Positions 1 through 6,381 of a DNA stretch of 17,793 bases are shown in pieces (the first letter of the stretch is position 1; the number at the start of each line of letters is the position of its first letter). The DNA is from RGIG5612 sp045616165. Lineage in GTDB: Bacteria; Bacillota; Clostridia; Lachnospirales; Lachnospiraceae. The DNA lies in the NCBI GenBank assembly GCA_045616165.1, contig JAZLGF010000050.1, forward strand, positions 1 through 17,793. The letters are read 5' to 3'. Below the pieces are notes generated by a model that worked only from the letters and a program-made list of their open reading frames with translations, searched no databases and was not told the origin of the DNA. The position numbers were made by a program, and so were the translations under genes.

Positions 1-20
1 CAATTATCAAGTTGCCTTCC

Positions 21-48
21 AAAAAACCTTGTAAAATCAAGCTTTTTT
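21..48 (-). other. AT-rich inverted repeat, possible attenuator or terminator
   Basis: A6 (21-26) and CTTG (28-31) face CAAG (38-41) and T6 (43-48) across a 6-nt loop, with one C/C mismatch. Read leftward it is a weak hairpin followed by a U run, about 40-60 nt into the transcript predicted from the promoter at 90-118. It could attenuate or end that transcript. Read rightward it could end a gene entering from the left. The four-pair core is weak. Confidence 0.35.
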
Positions 49-57
49 GACTTTTGC

Positions 58-83
58 GCTGTTCCCTCTTTTAGGGGGACAGC
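58..83 (-). other. Strong 10-bp hairpin at the 5' end of the leftward leader
   Basis: Bases 58-67 pair with 74-83 around a 6-nt loop: GCTGT/ACAGC plus C/G pairs, with two positions that are G-T wobbles when read on the + strand. No U run follows on either strand, so it is not a standard terminator. It falls at the predicted 5' end of the leftward transcript, where a hairpin can stabilise mRNA or regulate initiation. Confidence 0.5.
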
Positions 84-89
84 TTGAAT

Positions 90-118
90 ATAATATCATC
101 ATCAAAACCCTTTGTCAA
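90..118 (-). promoter_or_regulatory. Sigma-A promoter, leftward, out of the window
   Basis: On the minus strand TTGACA (118-113) is followed by a 17-bp spacer and TATTAT (95-90), close to sigma-A consensus. Transcription should begin near 83 and run left; any gene it serves lies mostly or wholly beyond base 1. GGAAGG followed four bases later by TTG at 12-10 is a possible but poor start. Confidence 0.65.
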
Positions 119-172
119 TTACTTTTTTGAATTTTTTTTAATAAATTTCAAAAAATTTTTAGGCTAATTTTT

Positions 173-231
173 ATCGATTTTAAATCACCCTTTTATACAT
201 TTTTGTTGTATACTATTAGTATCGATTTTAA
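173..231 (+). repeat. Two 11-bp direct repeats upstream of rubrerythrin
   Basis: ATCGATTTTAA occurs at 173-183 and again at 221-231, 48 bp apart, the second copy running into the ribosome site. The best -10 candidate for rubrerythrin, TATACT (209-214), lies between them but lacks a convincing -35. The repeats may bind a regulator or be chance in AT-rich DNA. No clear PerR-type dyad was seen. The rest of 119-242 is A/T tracts. Confidence 0.35.
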
Positions 232-242
232 GGAGGAAAAAA

Positions 243-788
243 ATGGAAAACAAATATAAAGGAACACAAACCGAAAAGAACTTAGAGGCTGCTTTCGCAG
301 GTGAGAGCCAGGCTCGCAACAAATATAATTATTTCGCTAGCCAAGCTAAAAAAGATGGTTATGAGCAAATCGCTGCTATGTTCGAACTTACAGCTAATAA
401 TGAAAAAGAACATGCTAAGATGTGGTACAAAGAACTCAACGGTGGCAAAGTAAGTGATACTCCTACAAACCTTGCTGATGCAGCCGCTGGCGAAAACTAT
501 GAATGGACAGATATGTATGCTGGTTTTGCTAAAACAGCAGAAGAAGAAGGTTTTACTGAACTCGCAGCTAAATTCCGCTTAGTAGCAGCAATCGAAAAAC
601 ATCACGAAGAAAGATATCGTGCTCTTCTTAAGAACATTGAAGACGGCGCAGTATTCGAGCGTGGTGAAGTTAAAGTTTGGGAATGCAGAAACTGTGGCCA
701 TATCGTAGTTGGCACAAAAGCACCAGAGGTTTGCCCAACATGTAATCACCCACAAAGCTACTTCGAAATCAGCGCAGATAATTTCTAA
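243..788 (+). CDS. rbr: Rubrerythrin
   Basis: Cytoplasmic non-haem iron protein that reduces hydrogen peroxide in anaerobes. It is 181 aa, a normal family length. The N-terminal four-helix ferritin-like domain (about 1-135) shows the two E-x-x-H iron motifs at E54/H57 and E118/H121, plus further helix glutamates. The C-terminal rubredoxin-like domain has the CX2C-X12-CX2C ligand set at C148/C151 and C164/C167. The ATG follows AAGGAGG (230-236) at good spacing. It stands alone: a leftward promoter lies upstream and a bidirectional terminator follows, so it is probably monocistronic. The family is well known and all iron ligands are present; only the regulation is unclear. Confidence 0.97.
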   Translation: MENKYKGTQTEKNLEAAFAGESQARNKYNYFASQAKKDGYEQIAAMFELTANNEKEHAKMWYKELNGGKVSDTPTNLADAAAGENYEWTDMYAGFAKTAEEEGFTELAAKFRLVAAIEKHHEERYRALLKNIEDGAVFERGEVKVWECRNCGHIVVGTKAPEVCPTCNHPQSYFEISADNF

Positions 789-811
789 AAAAGCAAATAA
801 AAAATTTGATT

Positions 812-852
812 AAAAATAAGCGAAGCATGATTATTATGCTTCGCTTATTTTT
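812..852. terminator. Bidirectional intrinsic terminator
   Basis: A perfect 17-bp inverted repeat (812-828 with 836-852, 7-nt loop) with a GC-rich AGCGAAGC core and A/T flanks gives a hairpin plus U run in both directions. It sits between the convergent rubrerythrin and AAA ATPase genes and should end both transcripts. Confidence 0.9.
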
Positions 853-863
853 TTCTTTCATCA

Positions 864-2087
864 TTAAATCATCCAAATTGGAATAATATAATTCTCTTTA
901 TTTATTGCCAGTAATTCTTTTCTCATGCAGATTATCGCGCCTTTTCCTCGTGGTACCGAACCTTTATCAAGTGCTGCGAAAGAAGATATTATCTCGCTTC
1001 CCGGATTTGCACTCTTTTTTATTTCTATTGGATGTAGCACTCCATCTTCTTCAATTACCATATCAATTTCTTTAGTATCTTTATCACGGTAGTACCAGAG
1101 TAAGCATTCTTTAGCATTATTTTGATAAGTCTTTCGAATCTCAGAAACAACATAGTTTTTAAGAATTGCTCCATTTATTGCTCCATTTTCCAATACTTCT
1201 GGCGAAGAGTATTTCGTTAAATACGCAACAAGTCCAGTATCAAAAAAATAAAGTTTAGGCGTTTTTATAGTTCTCTTCAAAAGATTATTTGAATATGGTC
1301 TTAAATAAAATATTACATCAGATTTTTCTAAAACTTGCAGCCATTTCTTTGCAGTATCATCCGATACCCCAACATCTTTCGCTATGTCGTGAATATTTAG
1401 AACTTGTCCTACTCTACATGCTGCGGCTCTAATAAAATCTCTAAAAAGTAATTTATCTACACCGCTAATAATTTCGTTAACATCTCTGTCAATATATGTT
1501 TGTATATAGCTTGAATAAAAAACTTCTCGATCCTTATATTTTCCGCTCCTATAGCCTGGAAGCGAACCGTTCCATATACGTTTGTAAATTTCTTTTACGT
1601 TTGCCGCTGTTCCTTTGTCTTGACGTTTTTTTAATTTCTGAAGTTCTAATGAAAATATCTCATTTTTACCAGTTCCATATAACTCATGCTGAGACAATGT
1701 TGGCATATTAATAATAGCCACTCTTCCAGCTAATGATTCTTGAGCAAGGTCCATTAGTTTGAATGTTTGCGATCCCGTTAGCCAAAACGACGAAGCTGGC
1801 GCTCCATTATCTATTGCTATTTTTATATAAGGAAACAATTGAGGCGCATACTGAATCTCATCAATAAGAATCGGAGGAGTATGTATTTGAAAAAATAAAG
1901 CCGGATCATTTTTTGCAAGCTTTTGTTCTTCTAAATCATCTAAAGTTACATACCCTCTATCGCTCGACATAAGTTGCTTAAACAAAGTGGTCTTCCCCAC
2001 TTGTCTAGCACCTGTAATAAGAAGGCATGAGTAGTCCTTGTTTAATGCCTTTATTTTATCTTCTAAATCTCTTTTTATATATTTCAT
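864..2087 (-). CDS. AAA ATPase with DUF4143 domain
   Basis: 407-aa cytoplasmic protein of the ATP-binding/DUF4143 family, common as isolated accessory genes in Firmicutes and archaea; its physiological role is not established. The N-terminal AAA_14 part has Walker A GARQVGKTT (26-34), Walker B ILIDEIQ (73-79) and a sensor-like WLTGSQ (102-107). The middle contains a winged-helix-like stretch, then the C-terminal DUF4143 region. Near the end, D342 and E355-I-K357 have the spacing of a PD-(D/E)XK nuclease core, as is typical of this family. The ATG has AAAGGA (2102-2097) upstream. A separate promoter with a large palindrome precedes it. It could belong to a toxin-like or mobile-element system, but no partner gene is beside it. 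Confidence 0.9.
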   Translation of the reverse strand: MKYIKRDLEDKIKALNKDYSCLLITGARQVGKTTLFKQLMSSDRGYVTLDDLEEQKLAKNDPALFFQIHTPPILIDEIQYAPQLFPYIKIAIDNGAPASSFWLTGSQTFKLMDLAQESLAGRVAIINMPTLSQHELYGTGKNEIFSLELQKLKKRQDKGTAANVKEIYKRIWNGSLPGYRSGKYKDREVFYSSYIQTYIDRDVNEIISGVDKLLFRDFIRAAACRVGQVLNIHDIAKDVGVSDDTAKKWLQVLEKSDVIFYLRPYSNNLLKRTIKTPKLYFFDTGLVAYLTKYSSPEVLENGAINGAILKNYVVSEIRKTYQNNAKECLLWYYRDKDTKEIDMVIEEDGVLHPIEIKKSANPGSEIISSFAALDKGSVPRGKGAIICMRKELLAINKENYIIPIWMI

Positions 2088-2100
2088 CGTTTAACATCCT

Positions 2101-2137
2101 TTCGGCTATTATTCGGTCTGACCTTATTTTAGCCGAA
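2101..2137. promoter_or_regulatory. 37-bp nested palindrome, candidate operator
   Basis: Outer arms TTCGGCTA (2101-2108) and TAGCCGAA (2130-2137) and an inner dyad GGTCTGACC (2115-2123) share the same centre, base 2119; 14 of 18 base pairs match. The centre falls at the predicted start of transcription, and the right arm overlaps the -10 box. Only half would be in the RNA, so it fits a DNA operator better than an RNA hairpin. Confidence 0.6.
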
Positions 2138-2154
2138 ACAATCTATCGTGTCAA
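2126..2154 (-). promoter_or_regulatory. Sigma-A promoter of the AAA/DUF4143 gene
   Basis: TTGACA (2154-2149), 17-bp spacer, TAAAAT (2131-2126) on the minus strand: a near-consensus promoter. Transcription should start near 2119, about 30 nt before the ATG. It lies between gpsA and the ATPase gene, so the latter need not depend on gpsA transcription. Confidence 0.8.
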
Positions 2155-2214
2155 AAGCTTTTTAAATAATAACTTTCTCATGAAATAAATCTTGTTAAGT
2201 TTCAGTCCTTCTCT

Positions 2215-3231
2215 TTATTCTTTCTTTAATTTCCGGGATAGGATTTCCTCTACGGCGGTTAGCGGGTCTTTGCCGTTGTTGACGATGTCGTTGACGGTGT
2301 TTATGATTGGGATTTCAACGTTGTATTTGGCGGCAAGTTCTAGCGCTGCTGGAAGAACGTTTATTCCCTCGACAACCATGCCGACTTTGTCGACTGCTTC
2401 TTTTGCGCTCATGCCCTGGCCGATTAAAAGTCCCGTTTTGTTATTTCTACTGTGCATGCTTGTTGCGGTTACGATTAAGTCTCCGATTCCGGCAAGGCCG
2501 GCGAATGTCGACTCGTTGCAATTCATCGCTGCACCTAATCTTTTAATCTCGGCCATGCCTCTTGTTATGATTGCAGCTTTAGTATTGTCACCAAATCCAA
2601 GGCCTACTGCGATACCTACCGCTAGCGCTTCTGCATTCTTCATTGCGCCGCAAAGTTCAACAGCGTAAATGTCAGTGTTTGTGTAGGCGCGTATGCATGT
2701 GTTGTTAAAAAGATTTTGCACTACTATTGCCGCTTCTTCGTCTTCGCATGCACTAACGATAAGCGTTGGCATATCTACTGCTACCTCTTCTGCATGCGTC
2801 GGACCCGAAAGAGCAACAACTTTTATATCATTCCCCATTTCATCATGAATGATTTCGCTCATTGTATAGAGCGTGCCCTTTTCCATTCCTTTTGCGACAG
2901 TAACAACAATCGGATTTTCTTTAACATCTAATTCATCCAACACTGTTTTAAGATTTTTGCTAGTATCTCTAACGTACGGCGATGGAACAGCAATGATTAT
3001 TATTTGCGATTCATGTACCGCTGCTTTTAAGTCTTTTTCAAATTTAAGCCCTTCCGGGATTTGCATCTGAGGAAGGTTTTTATGTTTTCTTGTTTTATTT
3101 AATTCATCTATTTCTTCATCAAGAGCCGACCAAACGGCTACGCTATGCCCTGCATTCGAAAGAACGCGTGCGAGCGCTATGCCCCATGTTCCGGCTCCTA
3201 ATACAGTTATATTTTTCGTTTGCATGTCCAT
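2215..3231 (-). CDS. gpsA: NAD(P)H-dependent glycerol-3-phosphate dehydrogenase
   Basis: Cytosolic enzyme reducing dihydroxyacetone phosphate to sn-glycerol-3-phosphate, the backbone for phospholipids. The 338 aa match the usual 330-340. The Rossmann nucleotide loop GAGTWG is at 12-17; the family motifs VAKGMEKG (112-119), SGPTHAEEVA (142-151), the catalytic-lysine region CGAMKNAEA (194-202, K198), TRGMAEI (223-229) and GLAGIGDL (245-252) are intact. In many Firmicutes gpsA follows plsY and der; here neither is adjacent, so the gene is out of its usual context. The ribosome site is weak (AGAAAG-type purines), and M3 is an alternative start. No terminator is visible after the stop. A short frame overlaps the start region. 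Confidence 0.97.
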   Translation of the reverse strand: MDMQTKNITVLGAGTWGIALARVLSNAGHSVAVWSALDEEIDELNKTRKHKNLPQMQIPEGLKFEKDLKAAVHESQIIIIAVPSPYVRDTSKNLKTVLDELDVKENPIVVTVAKGMEKGTLYTMSEIIHDEMGNDIKVVALSGPTHAEEVAVDMPTLIVSACEDEEAAIVVQNLFNNTCIRAYTNTDIYAVELCGAMKNAEALAVGIAVGLGFGDNTKAAIITRGMAEIKRLGAAMNCNESTFAGLAGIGDLIVTATSMHSRNNKTGLLIGQGMSAKEAVDKVGMVVEGINVLPAALELAAKYNVEIPIINTVNDIVNNGKDPLTAVEEILSRKLKKE

Positions 3232-3316
3232 AACTATTTTTTCTTTCTTCTTTTGATCTTTCTTTTACTATTTCAATTTCTTTTTGTAATTCTTCTATAT
3301 AATTTTTATCTTCCAT
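3143..3316 (-). CDS. Possible 57-aa coiled-coil ORF overlapping the gpsA start
   Basis: Starts with ATG at 3316, five bases after GGTGAT, a good match to the anti-Shine-Dalgarno. The first 29 residues (MEDKNYIEELQKEIEIVKER...) are charged and heptad-like, plausible as a short coiled coil. The rest runs 89 bases into gpsA in another frame and ends at TAG 3143; that part looks like out-of-frame gpsA. It may be a decayed gene that lost its own stop, or a short protein whose translation couples to gpsA. No family recognised. Confidence 0.28.
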   Translation of the reverse strand: MEDKNYIEELQKEIEIVKERSKEERKNSYGHANEKYNCIRSRNMGHSARTRSFECRA

Positions 3317-3342
3317 TTACTATCACCACTTTTACATTCTCT

Positions 3343-3489
3343 TTAGTTTGTGGAAGATAATTTGCAAACATCAATCTGCTCTTTTAAATTATCAATTTTT
3401 GCATCTCATGCGCAAATAATCATGATTGGTTTTTCGTTTACCTTAAACGTAAGCGACTTATCAATTAAGTTTTGAGAATAGTCACATAC
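3343..3489 (-). pseudogene. Possible decayed coding remnant
   Basis: Part of the 261-bp gap between the cyclase gene and gpsA. In the frame of the cyclase gene, after its TAA TAA stops, 27 codons stay open (including SLTFKVNEKPIMIICA), then a TGA at 3408-3406, then 20 codons including DAKIDNLKEQIDVCK, then TAA at 3345-3343. The residues look protein-like, but the runs are short and no start or ribosome site is seen. May be chance. No clear promoter for gpsA was found in this gap. Confidence 0.2.
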
Positions 3490-3492
3490 TTA

Positions 3493-4374
3493 TTATTTTT
3501 CTGGAACTATTGCATATACTATGGCCGGTGAACCTGTTCCGTCCTTTATGAGTGGAAATCCCATGCAAATGATACTTCCCGTAGGTGAGCACTTGTCTAA
3601 ATTGCACATGAGTTCAATCTGAAAGCGATCCACACAAAGGATATATTGCTCAACAGGATACGGATATATATCTTCGTTGGTTGTAATATATCCTGGATCA
3701 GAGTCAGCTGTTTCATGTCCGATTGCTCCGATATTTCTTTCTTCTACAAGCCATTGTACAGCTTCCAAACTCCAACCCGGATAGTGAGGCACACCGTTTT
3801 CATCAGGATTATCTATATCATCTTTTTTTGACCAGTCTGAGCGAAATGCTACAAAAGCGTTCTCAGGTATTTTTCCATACTCCTTCTCCCATGCTTTCAA
3901 ATCGTCAACACTTAGCGTAAAGTCTGGATTTTGTGCGCATTCTTTTGATTTATCAATAACTACTAAAGGATACATTAATTCATCAACGCGAATCGCATCC
4001 AATGATCTTCCGTTCTCATGAAAATGGCTTGGAACATCTACATGCGTACCATACTGGCTTGTTACTGTATATTCAAAACAACGCATAGGTGCAAGCTTAT
4101 CCGCATCTGTTCCTTCCGCATAATCGAAAAGTATCTCACTACTAAAAGGCTTAAACCCGTACCAATGAGGAGTGTCTGAACTCAGTTCATATGAAAGATT
4201 TACCCATTTATACTTAGGTGATTTTAATTCTGAAACCAAATCCCACAAATTATTTTCATCTTGTCTCGTCGTTTCCGAAGACCCACAACCAGAAAGAGAC
4301 GTCACAAGCATCATAATAATCACAACTAATAACAGAAACAGTTTTTCCTTTTTTTCATTTATTAATTTCCTCAT
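3493..4374 (-). CDS. Exported lipoprotein, cyclase/kynurenine formamidase family
   Basis: 293-aa predicted lipoprotein of the metal-dependent 'cyclase' (PF04199-type) hydrolase family. The N-terminus has basic residues, a hydrophobic run and lipobox LSGC at 27-30, placing the mature protein outside the membrane. The metal motif GTHVDVPSH (109-117) and a later GHETADSD, around residue 218, match the conserved His/Asp/Glu metal sites. Known relatives hydrolyse N-formylkynurenine or related amides and lactones; the substrate here is unknown. Most well-studied relatives are cytosolic, so the lipoprotein form is unusual. A longer TTG start at 4395 exists, but the promoter at 4399-4427 predicts transcription from about 4392, so ATG 4374 is preferred. 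The ribosome site is weak (GGAA right at the ATG). Appears monocistronic. Confidence 0.88.
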   Translation of the reverse strand: MRKLINEKKEKLFLLLVVIIMMLVTSLSGCGSSETTRQDENNLWDLVSELKSPKYKWVNLSYELSSDTPHWYGFKPFSSEILFDYAEGTDADKLAPMRCFEYTVTSQYGTHVDVPSHFHENGRSLDAIRVDELMYPLVVIDKSKECAQNPDFTLSVDDLKAWEKEYGKIPENAFVAFRSDWSKKDDIDNPDENGVPHYPGWSLEAVQWLVEERNIGAIGHETADSDPGYITTNEDIYPYPVEQYILCVDRFQIELMCNLDKCSPTGSIICMGFPLIKDGTGSPAIVYAIVPEK

Positions 4375-4398
4375 TTCCAAAATTTTCTCACTCAACAG

Positions 4399-4427
4399 AT
4401 TATATCAATTTGATTGAATGGTGTCAT
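4399..4427 (-). promoter_or_regulatory. Sigma-A promoter of the exported cyclase-family gene
   Basis: ATGACA (4427-4422), 17-bp spacer, TATAAT (4404-4399) on the minus strand. The predicted start near 4392 leaves an 18-nt leader before ATG 4374 and lies downstream of the alternative TTG, which helps fix the gene start. Confidence 0.75.
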
Positions 4428-4568
4428 TTTATTTTTTTATAGGTATAAAAACTATCTTTTTTTAGGGTATTTAACTTTCATGGTTTATTTGTGATTTTCA
4501 AGATTTAATTTGAATTTGTTGTTTTAACTTTTTTGGGACATATTTTAAGCATATTTGATAAATGTGGA

Positions 4569-4597
4569 TGGACACGAATAAATATACAAAATATAAT
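4569..4597 (+). promoter_or_regulatory. Sigma-A promoter, rightward, without an obvious gene
   Basis: TGGACA (4569-4574), 17-bp spacer, TATAAT (4592-4597). Transcription would start about 4604 and head toward the 3' end of the leftward PrsW gene, meeting the hairpin at 4638-4667 after about 65 nt. The gap 4375-4715 otherwise holds only the leftward cyclase promoter and AT-rich sequence. Confidence 0.55.
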
Positions 4598-4603
4598 TTG
4601 TAC

Positions 4604-4670
4604 AAAGGAGATGAATCAATTAGAAAAACAAAAAAAGAAACTCTATTGCATTGTTGCAGTAGAGTTTTTA
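4604..4670 (+). ncRNA. Candidate short transcript or leader
   Basis: Defined only by the promoter at 4569-4597 and the hairpin plus T5 at 4638-4669. It contains AAAGGAG directly abutting ATG 4611, a spacing too short for normal initiation. The frame from that ATG runs through the hairpin and on antisense to PrsW, so translation is doubtful. Could be a small RNA, an antisense leader or the remnant of a lost gene. Confidence 0.3.
4638..4667. terminator. Intrinsic terminator, works in both directions
   Basis: AAACTCTATTGCA (4638-4650) pairs with TGCAGTAGAGTTT (4655-4667) over a 4-nt loop, one imperfect pair. Leftward it is followed by TTTCTTTTTTTG and should end the membrane protein/PrsW transcript; rightward it is followed by T/A-rich sequence and could end the short transcript starting at 4604. 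Confidence 0.85.
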
Positions 4671-4715
4671 TATTATAAAGAACGACACTATGGACCAAAA
4701 AGAAATGAAGAAATT

Positions 4716-5339
4716 TTAATTTTCTGTCTTATTAAGCAGCACAATCACCGGAATGAATGTGATGACTGGAAGCAGGAAGCCAACAAGCGAATGTTCGGAC
4801 TGAACAAGTGTGTTATATACCGAGTGGTAAATCATCGCCACAGCTAAGAGTGCAGTTGTTCCCGTATAGAATAGCTTACGTTTTGTATGCACAAAGGACA
4901 TTCCATATCCAACAGCCAAAGTACAGACACCGTGCATCATTCCAGAACCAAAACCTCTGATGAGAGCGGTTGTTACAGATAGACTTGATACTGCGCCACC
5001 GAGAATAAATGCGTTTTCAAGAACAGCAAAGCCAACACCAACAAGAATTGAACTTTCAAGCAAAGTGCGTCTTTTCGGCTTAAAAATAAATGCATATACA
5101 AGTATCGGCAATGCTTTGAACACTTCCTCAAATAATGGAGTAAAATTTGATGTGTAATACTGTGTGTCAAACGGCAACATTTTCATTATTATTGCGCTGA
5201 ATTCGCCACAGAATAAACACACTACTGTGCCAAGAAAAAGGAATATTAAGAGCGTTCGTGACTTACCTTTACATACAAACAATGTCATCAGTAATGGTGC
5301 GGCGAAGGATATAAACAAAATTAGATTCAGATTCCCCAT
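4716..5339 (-). CDS. PrsW-type intramembrane protease
   Basis: 207-aa multi-pass membrane protein of the PrsW (M82) family. In Bacillus subtilis PrsW cuts the anti-sigma factor RsiW inside or next to the membrane to release SigW; the substrate here is unknown. Key motifs are present: FEEVFKALP (E71, E72, K75), FAVLENAF (E108, N109), MMHG (H136) and IYHSVYN (H172, N176), all in or near hydrophobic helices, about seven in total. A GTG at 5363 gives a longer form, but ATG 5339 is preceded by AAAGGGGG at good spacing and is chosen. It overlaps the upstream membrane protein gene by 13 bases, so the two are probably translationally coupled. No sigma or anti-sigma gene is in the window. Confidence 0.88.
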   Translation of the reverse strand: MGNLNLILFISFAAPLLMTLFVCKGKSRTLLIFLFLGTVVCLFCGEFSAIIMKMLPFDTQYYTSNFTPLFEEVFKALPILVYAFIFKPKRRTLLESSILVGVGFAVLENAFILGGAVSSLSVTTALIRGFGSGMMHGVCTLAVGYGMSFVHTKRKLFYTGTTALLAVAMIYHSVYNTLVQSEHSLVGFLLPVITFIPVIVLLNKTEN

Positions 5340-5983
5340 CTTTTTACCCCCTTTACTGCACACAACGAAAGAGCTAATACCGATATTGACATTACAACTG
5401 AAAGAATACCGCTAACGATATACCCAGTATTTGCTGAAAATATTGAATAAGCCGCTGTAATGATATAAAAACAAAGTGCAACGATATTACTCGGTCTTGT
5501 TGCCCGAAGAAGCTCAAACGGGTCAACAGGAAGTAGAATATGCTTTAAATTGAAATAAGATGCTGGCAAAGCAGGAATTAGCATTATAACCCACATCACA
5601 GCACAGAACAAATCCTTATCTTTCCACGAAAGAAAGGCTAAAGCCGTCAATATTGCCATAACAACGGGTGCTATGATAGATATGGCACGAACTTTATCAA
5701 AGCCCTTGCTTTCGTCTACGATTTTATCCAATGTACCGAAGTTAGCGGAAAGCAAAAAGAAGTTACAGCCGAAAATGCCGAACATTCCAATGCTGACTAC
5801 TGCCGTTACATCACACCATAAGTTTACGATATAAGAAAGTTGTTGAAGTGCAAAGCATCCCGATGCACAAACAAGTAATTGCAAATACATCGGCTTTCTT
5901 TTTTTGAAGATTTTTGCCGCACCGAATCCAAATGCAAATGCCGCAATCAGAAACGATGCCAAAGCGAAAATTAAATTTTGCAT
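5327..5983 (-). CDS. Seven-helix membrane protein of unknown function
   Basis: 218 aa, family not recognised. Hydrophobic helices at about 4-22, 33-54, 61-80, 99-118, 125-145, 166-184 and 187-210, with basic loops (KIFKKRKP 24-31; VKRWG near the C-terminus) that help set topology. A soluble loop 81-98 (TLDKIVDESKGFDK) lies between helices 3 and 4. The ATG follows TGGAG (5994-5990). Its last 13 bases overlap the PrsW-type gene, and the two share one terminator, so they form a two-gene unit. The partnership suggests a sensor, substrate or cofactor of the protease, but this is inference from position only. Confidence 0.8.
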   Translation of the reverse strand: MQNLIFALASFLIAAFAFGFGAAKIFKKRKPMYLQLLVCASGCFALQQLSYIVNLWCDVTAVVSIGMFGIFGCNFFLLSANFGTLDKIVDESKGFDKVRAISIIAPVVMAILTALAFLSWKDKDLFCAVMWVIMLIPALPASYFNLKHILLPVDPFELLRATRPSNIVALCFYIITAAYSIFSANTGYIVSGILSVVMSISVLALSLCAVKGVKRWGI

Positions 5984-6010
5984 AATCTACTCCATTTAAG
6001 GTTTATGTTA

Positions 6011-6038
6011 TATATAATATATACGAATAAATTCACAA
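6011..6038 (-). promoter_or_regulatory. Probable promoter of the membrane protein/PrsW unit
   Basis: TTGTGA (6038-6033) with a 16-bp spacer to TATATA (6016-6011) on the minus strand, in a TA-repeat stretch where the exact -10 is ambiguous. Location and orientation fit the gene starting at 5983. Confidence 0.4.
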
Positions 6039-6184
6039 AAAAGCCATAAAAAATATTAAGGTTTTCCGTGATAAATATGTCCGTTTTTAAAGTTTGAAAT
6101 CTGTAGTTCTTTAGACCTACTCTCGGATTCTTTTCGAGTGAAGATGATATGATTTTCCTTTCAACATTACAATCATATACTGAT

Positions 6185-6202
6185 TATAATTTTTGAAAGG
6201 AG
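6185..6202 (+). promoter_or_regulatory. Orphan -10 box and ribosome site without a start codon
   Basis: TATAAT (6185-6190) has a poor -35, TCAACA (6161-6166, 18-bp spacer). AAAGGAG (6196-6202) follows closely, but no ATG, GTG or TTG occurs at usable distance and stops follow. It may be the degraded front of a lost gene. Together with 6039-6318 this is a roughly 335-bp gap with no gene. Confidence 0.3.
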
Positions 6203-6226
6203 TAACGTCAATAATTAAAGGAAAGC

Positions 6227-6298
6227 AATCAACCATAAAAGTTAAATAAACTATGTATTCTCGAAATGCCAATTTTATTAAAAATCAACCATCAAAGT
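6227..6298 (+). repeat. Pair of short direct repeats upstream of the beta-helix gene
   Basis: AATCAACCAT occurs at 6227-6236 and 6283-6292, each followed one base later by AAAGT. The copies are 56 bp apart and precede the promoter region of the rightward gene. Function unknown; regulator sites or duplication debris are both possible. Confidence 0.35.
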
Positions 6299-6318
6299 AA
6301 AATAGCCTTTTTAAAAAA

Positions 6319-6350
6319 TTGTACTTTTTTTCAAGTTGTTCGTATATAAT
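6319..6350 (+). promoter_or_regulatory. Probable promoter of the beta-helix protein gene
   Basis: TTGTAC (6319-6324) with an 18-bp spacer to TATATA (6343-6348), overlapping a consensus TATAAT (6345-6350). It supports ATG 6382 over the longer frame that begins at 6319 inside the promoter. Confidence 0.5.
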
Positions 6351-6381
6351 ATATATTAATAACCCAAAAAGGAGACTTAGC

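Noticed and set aside
2192..2668. Long rightward open frame opposite gpsA
   Set aside because: It is the complement of a fully intact gpsA, has no ribosome site, and its serine/alanine/leucine-rich product is typical of an antisense shadow.
3406..3408. In-frame TGA that could be recoded as selenocysteine or tryptophan
   Set aside because: The frame also ends soon at TAA, lacks a start, and TGG is used normally for tryptophan in neighbouring genes.
4533..4847. Rightward open frame of 104 codons, with an inner ATG after AAAGGAG
   Set aside because: The ribosome site abuts the ATG, the frame crosses a terminator hairpin and continues antisense to PrsW; residues look random.
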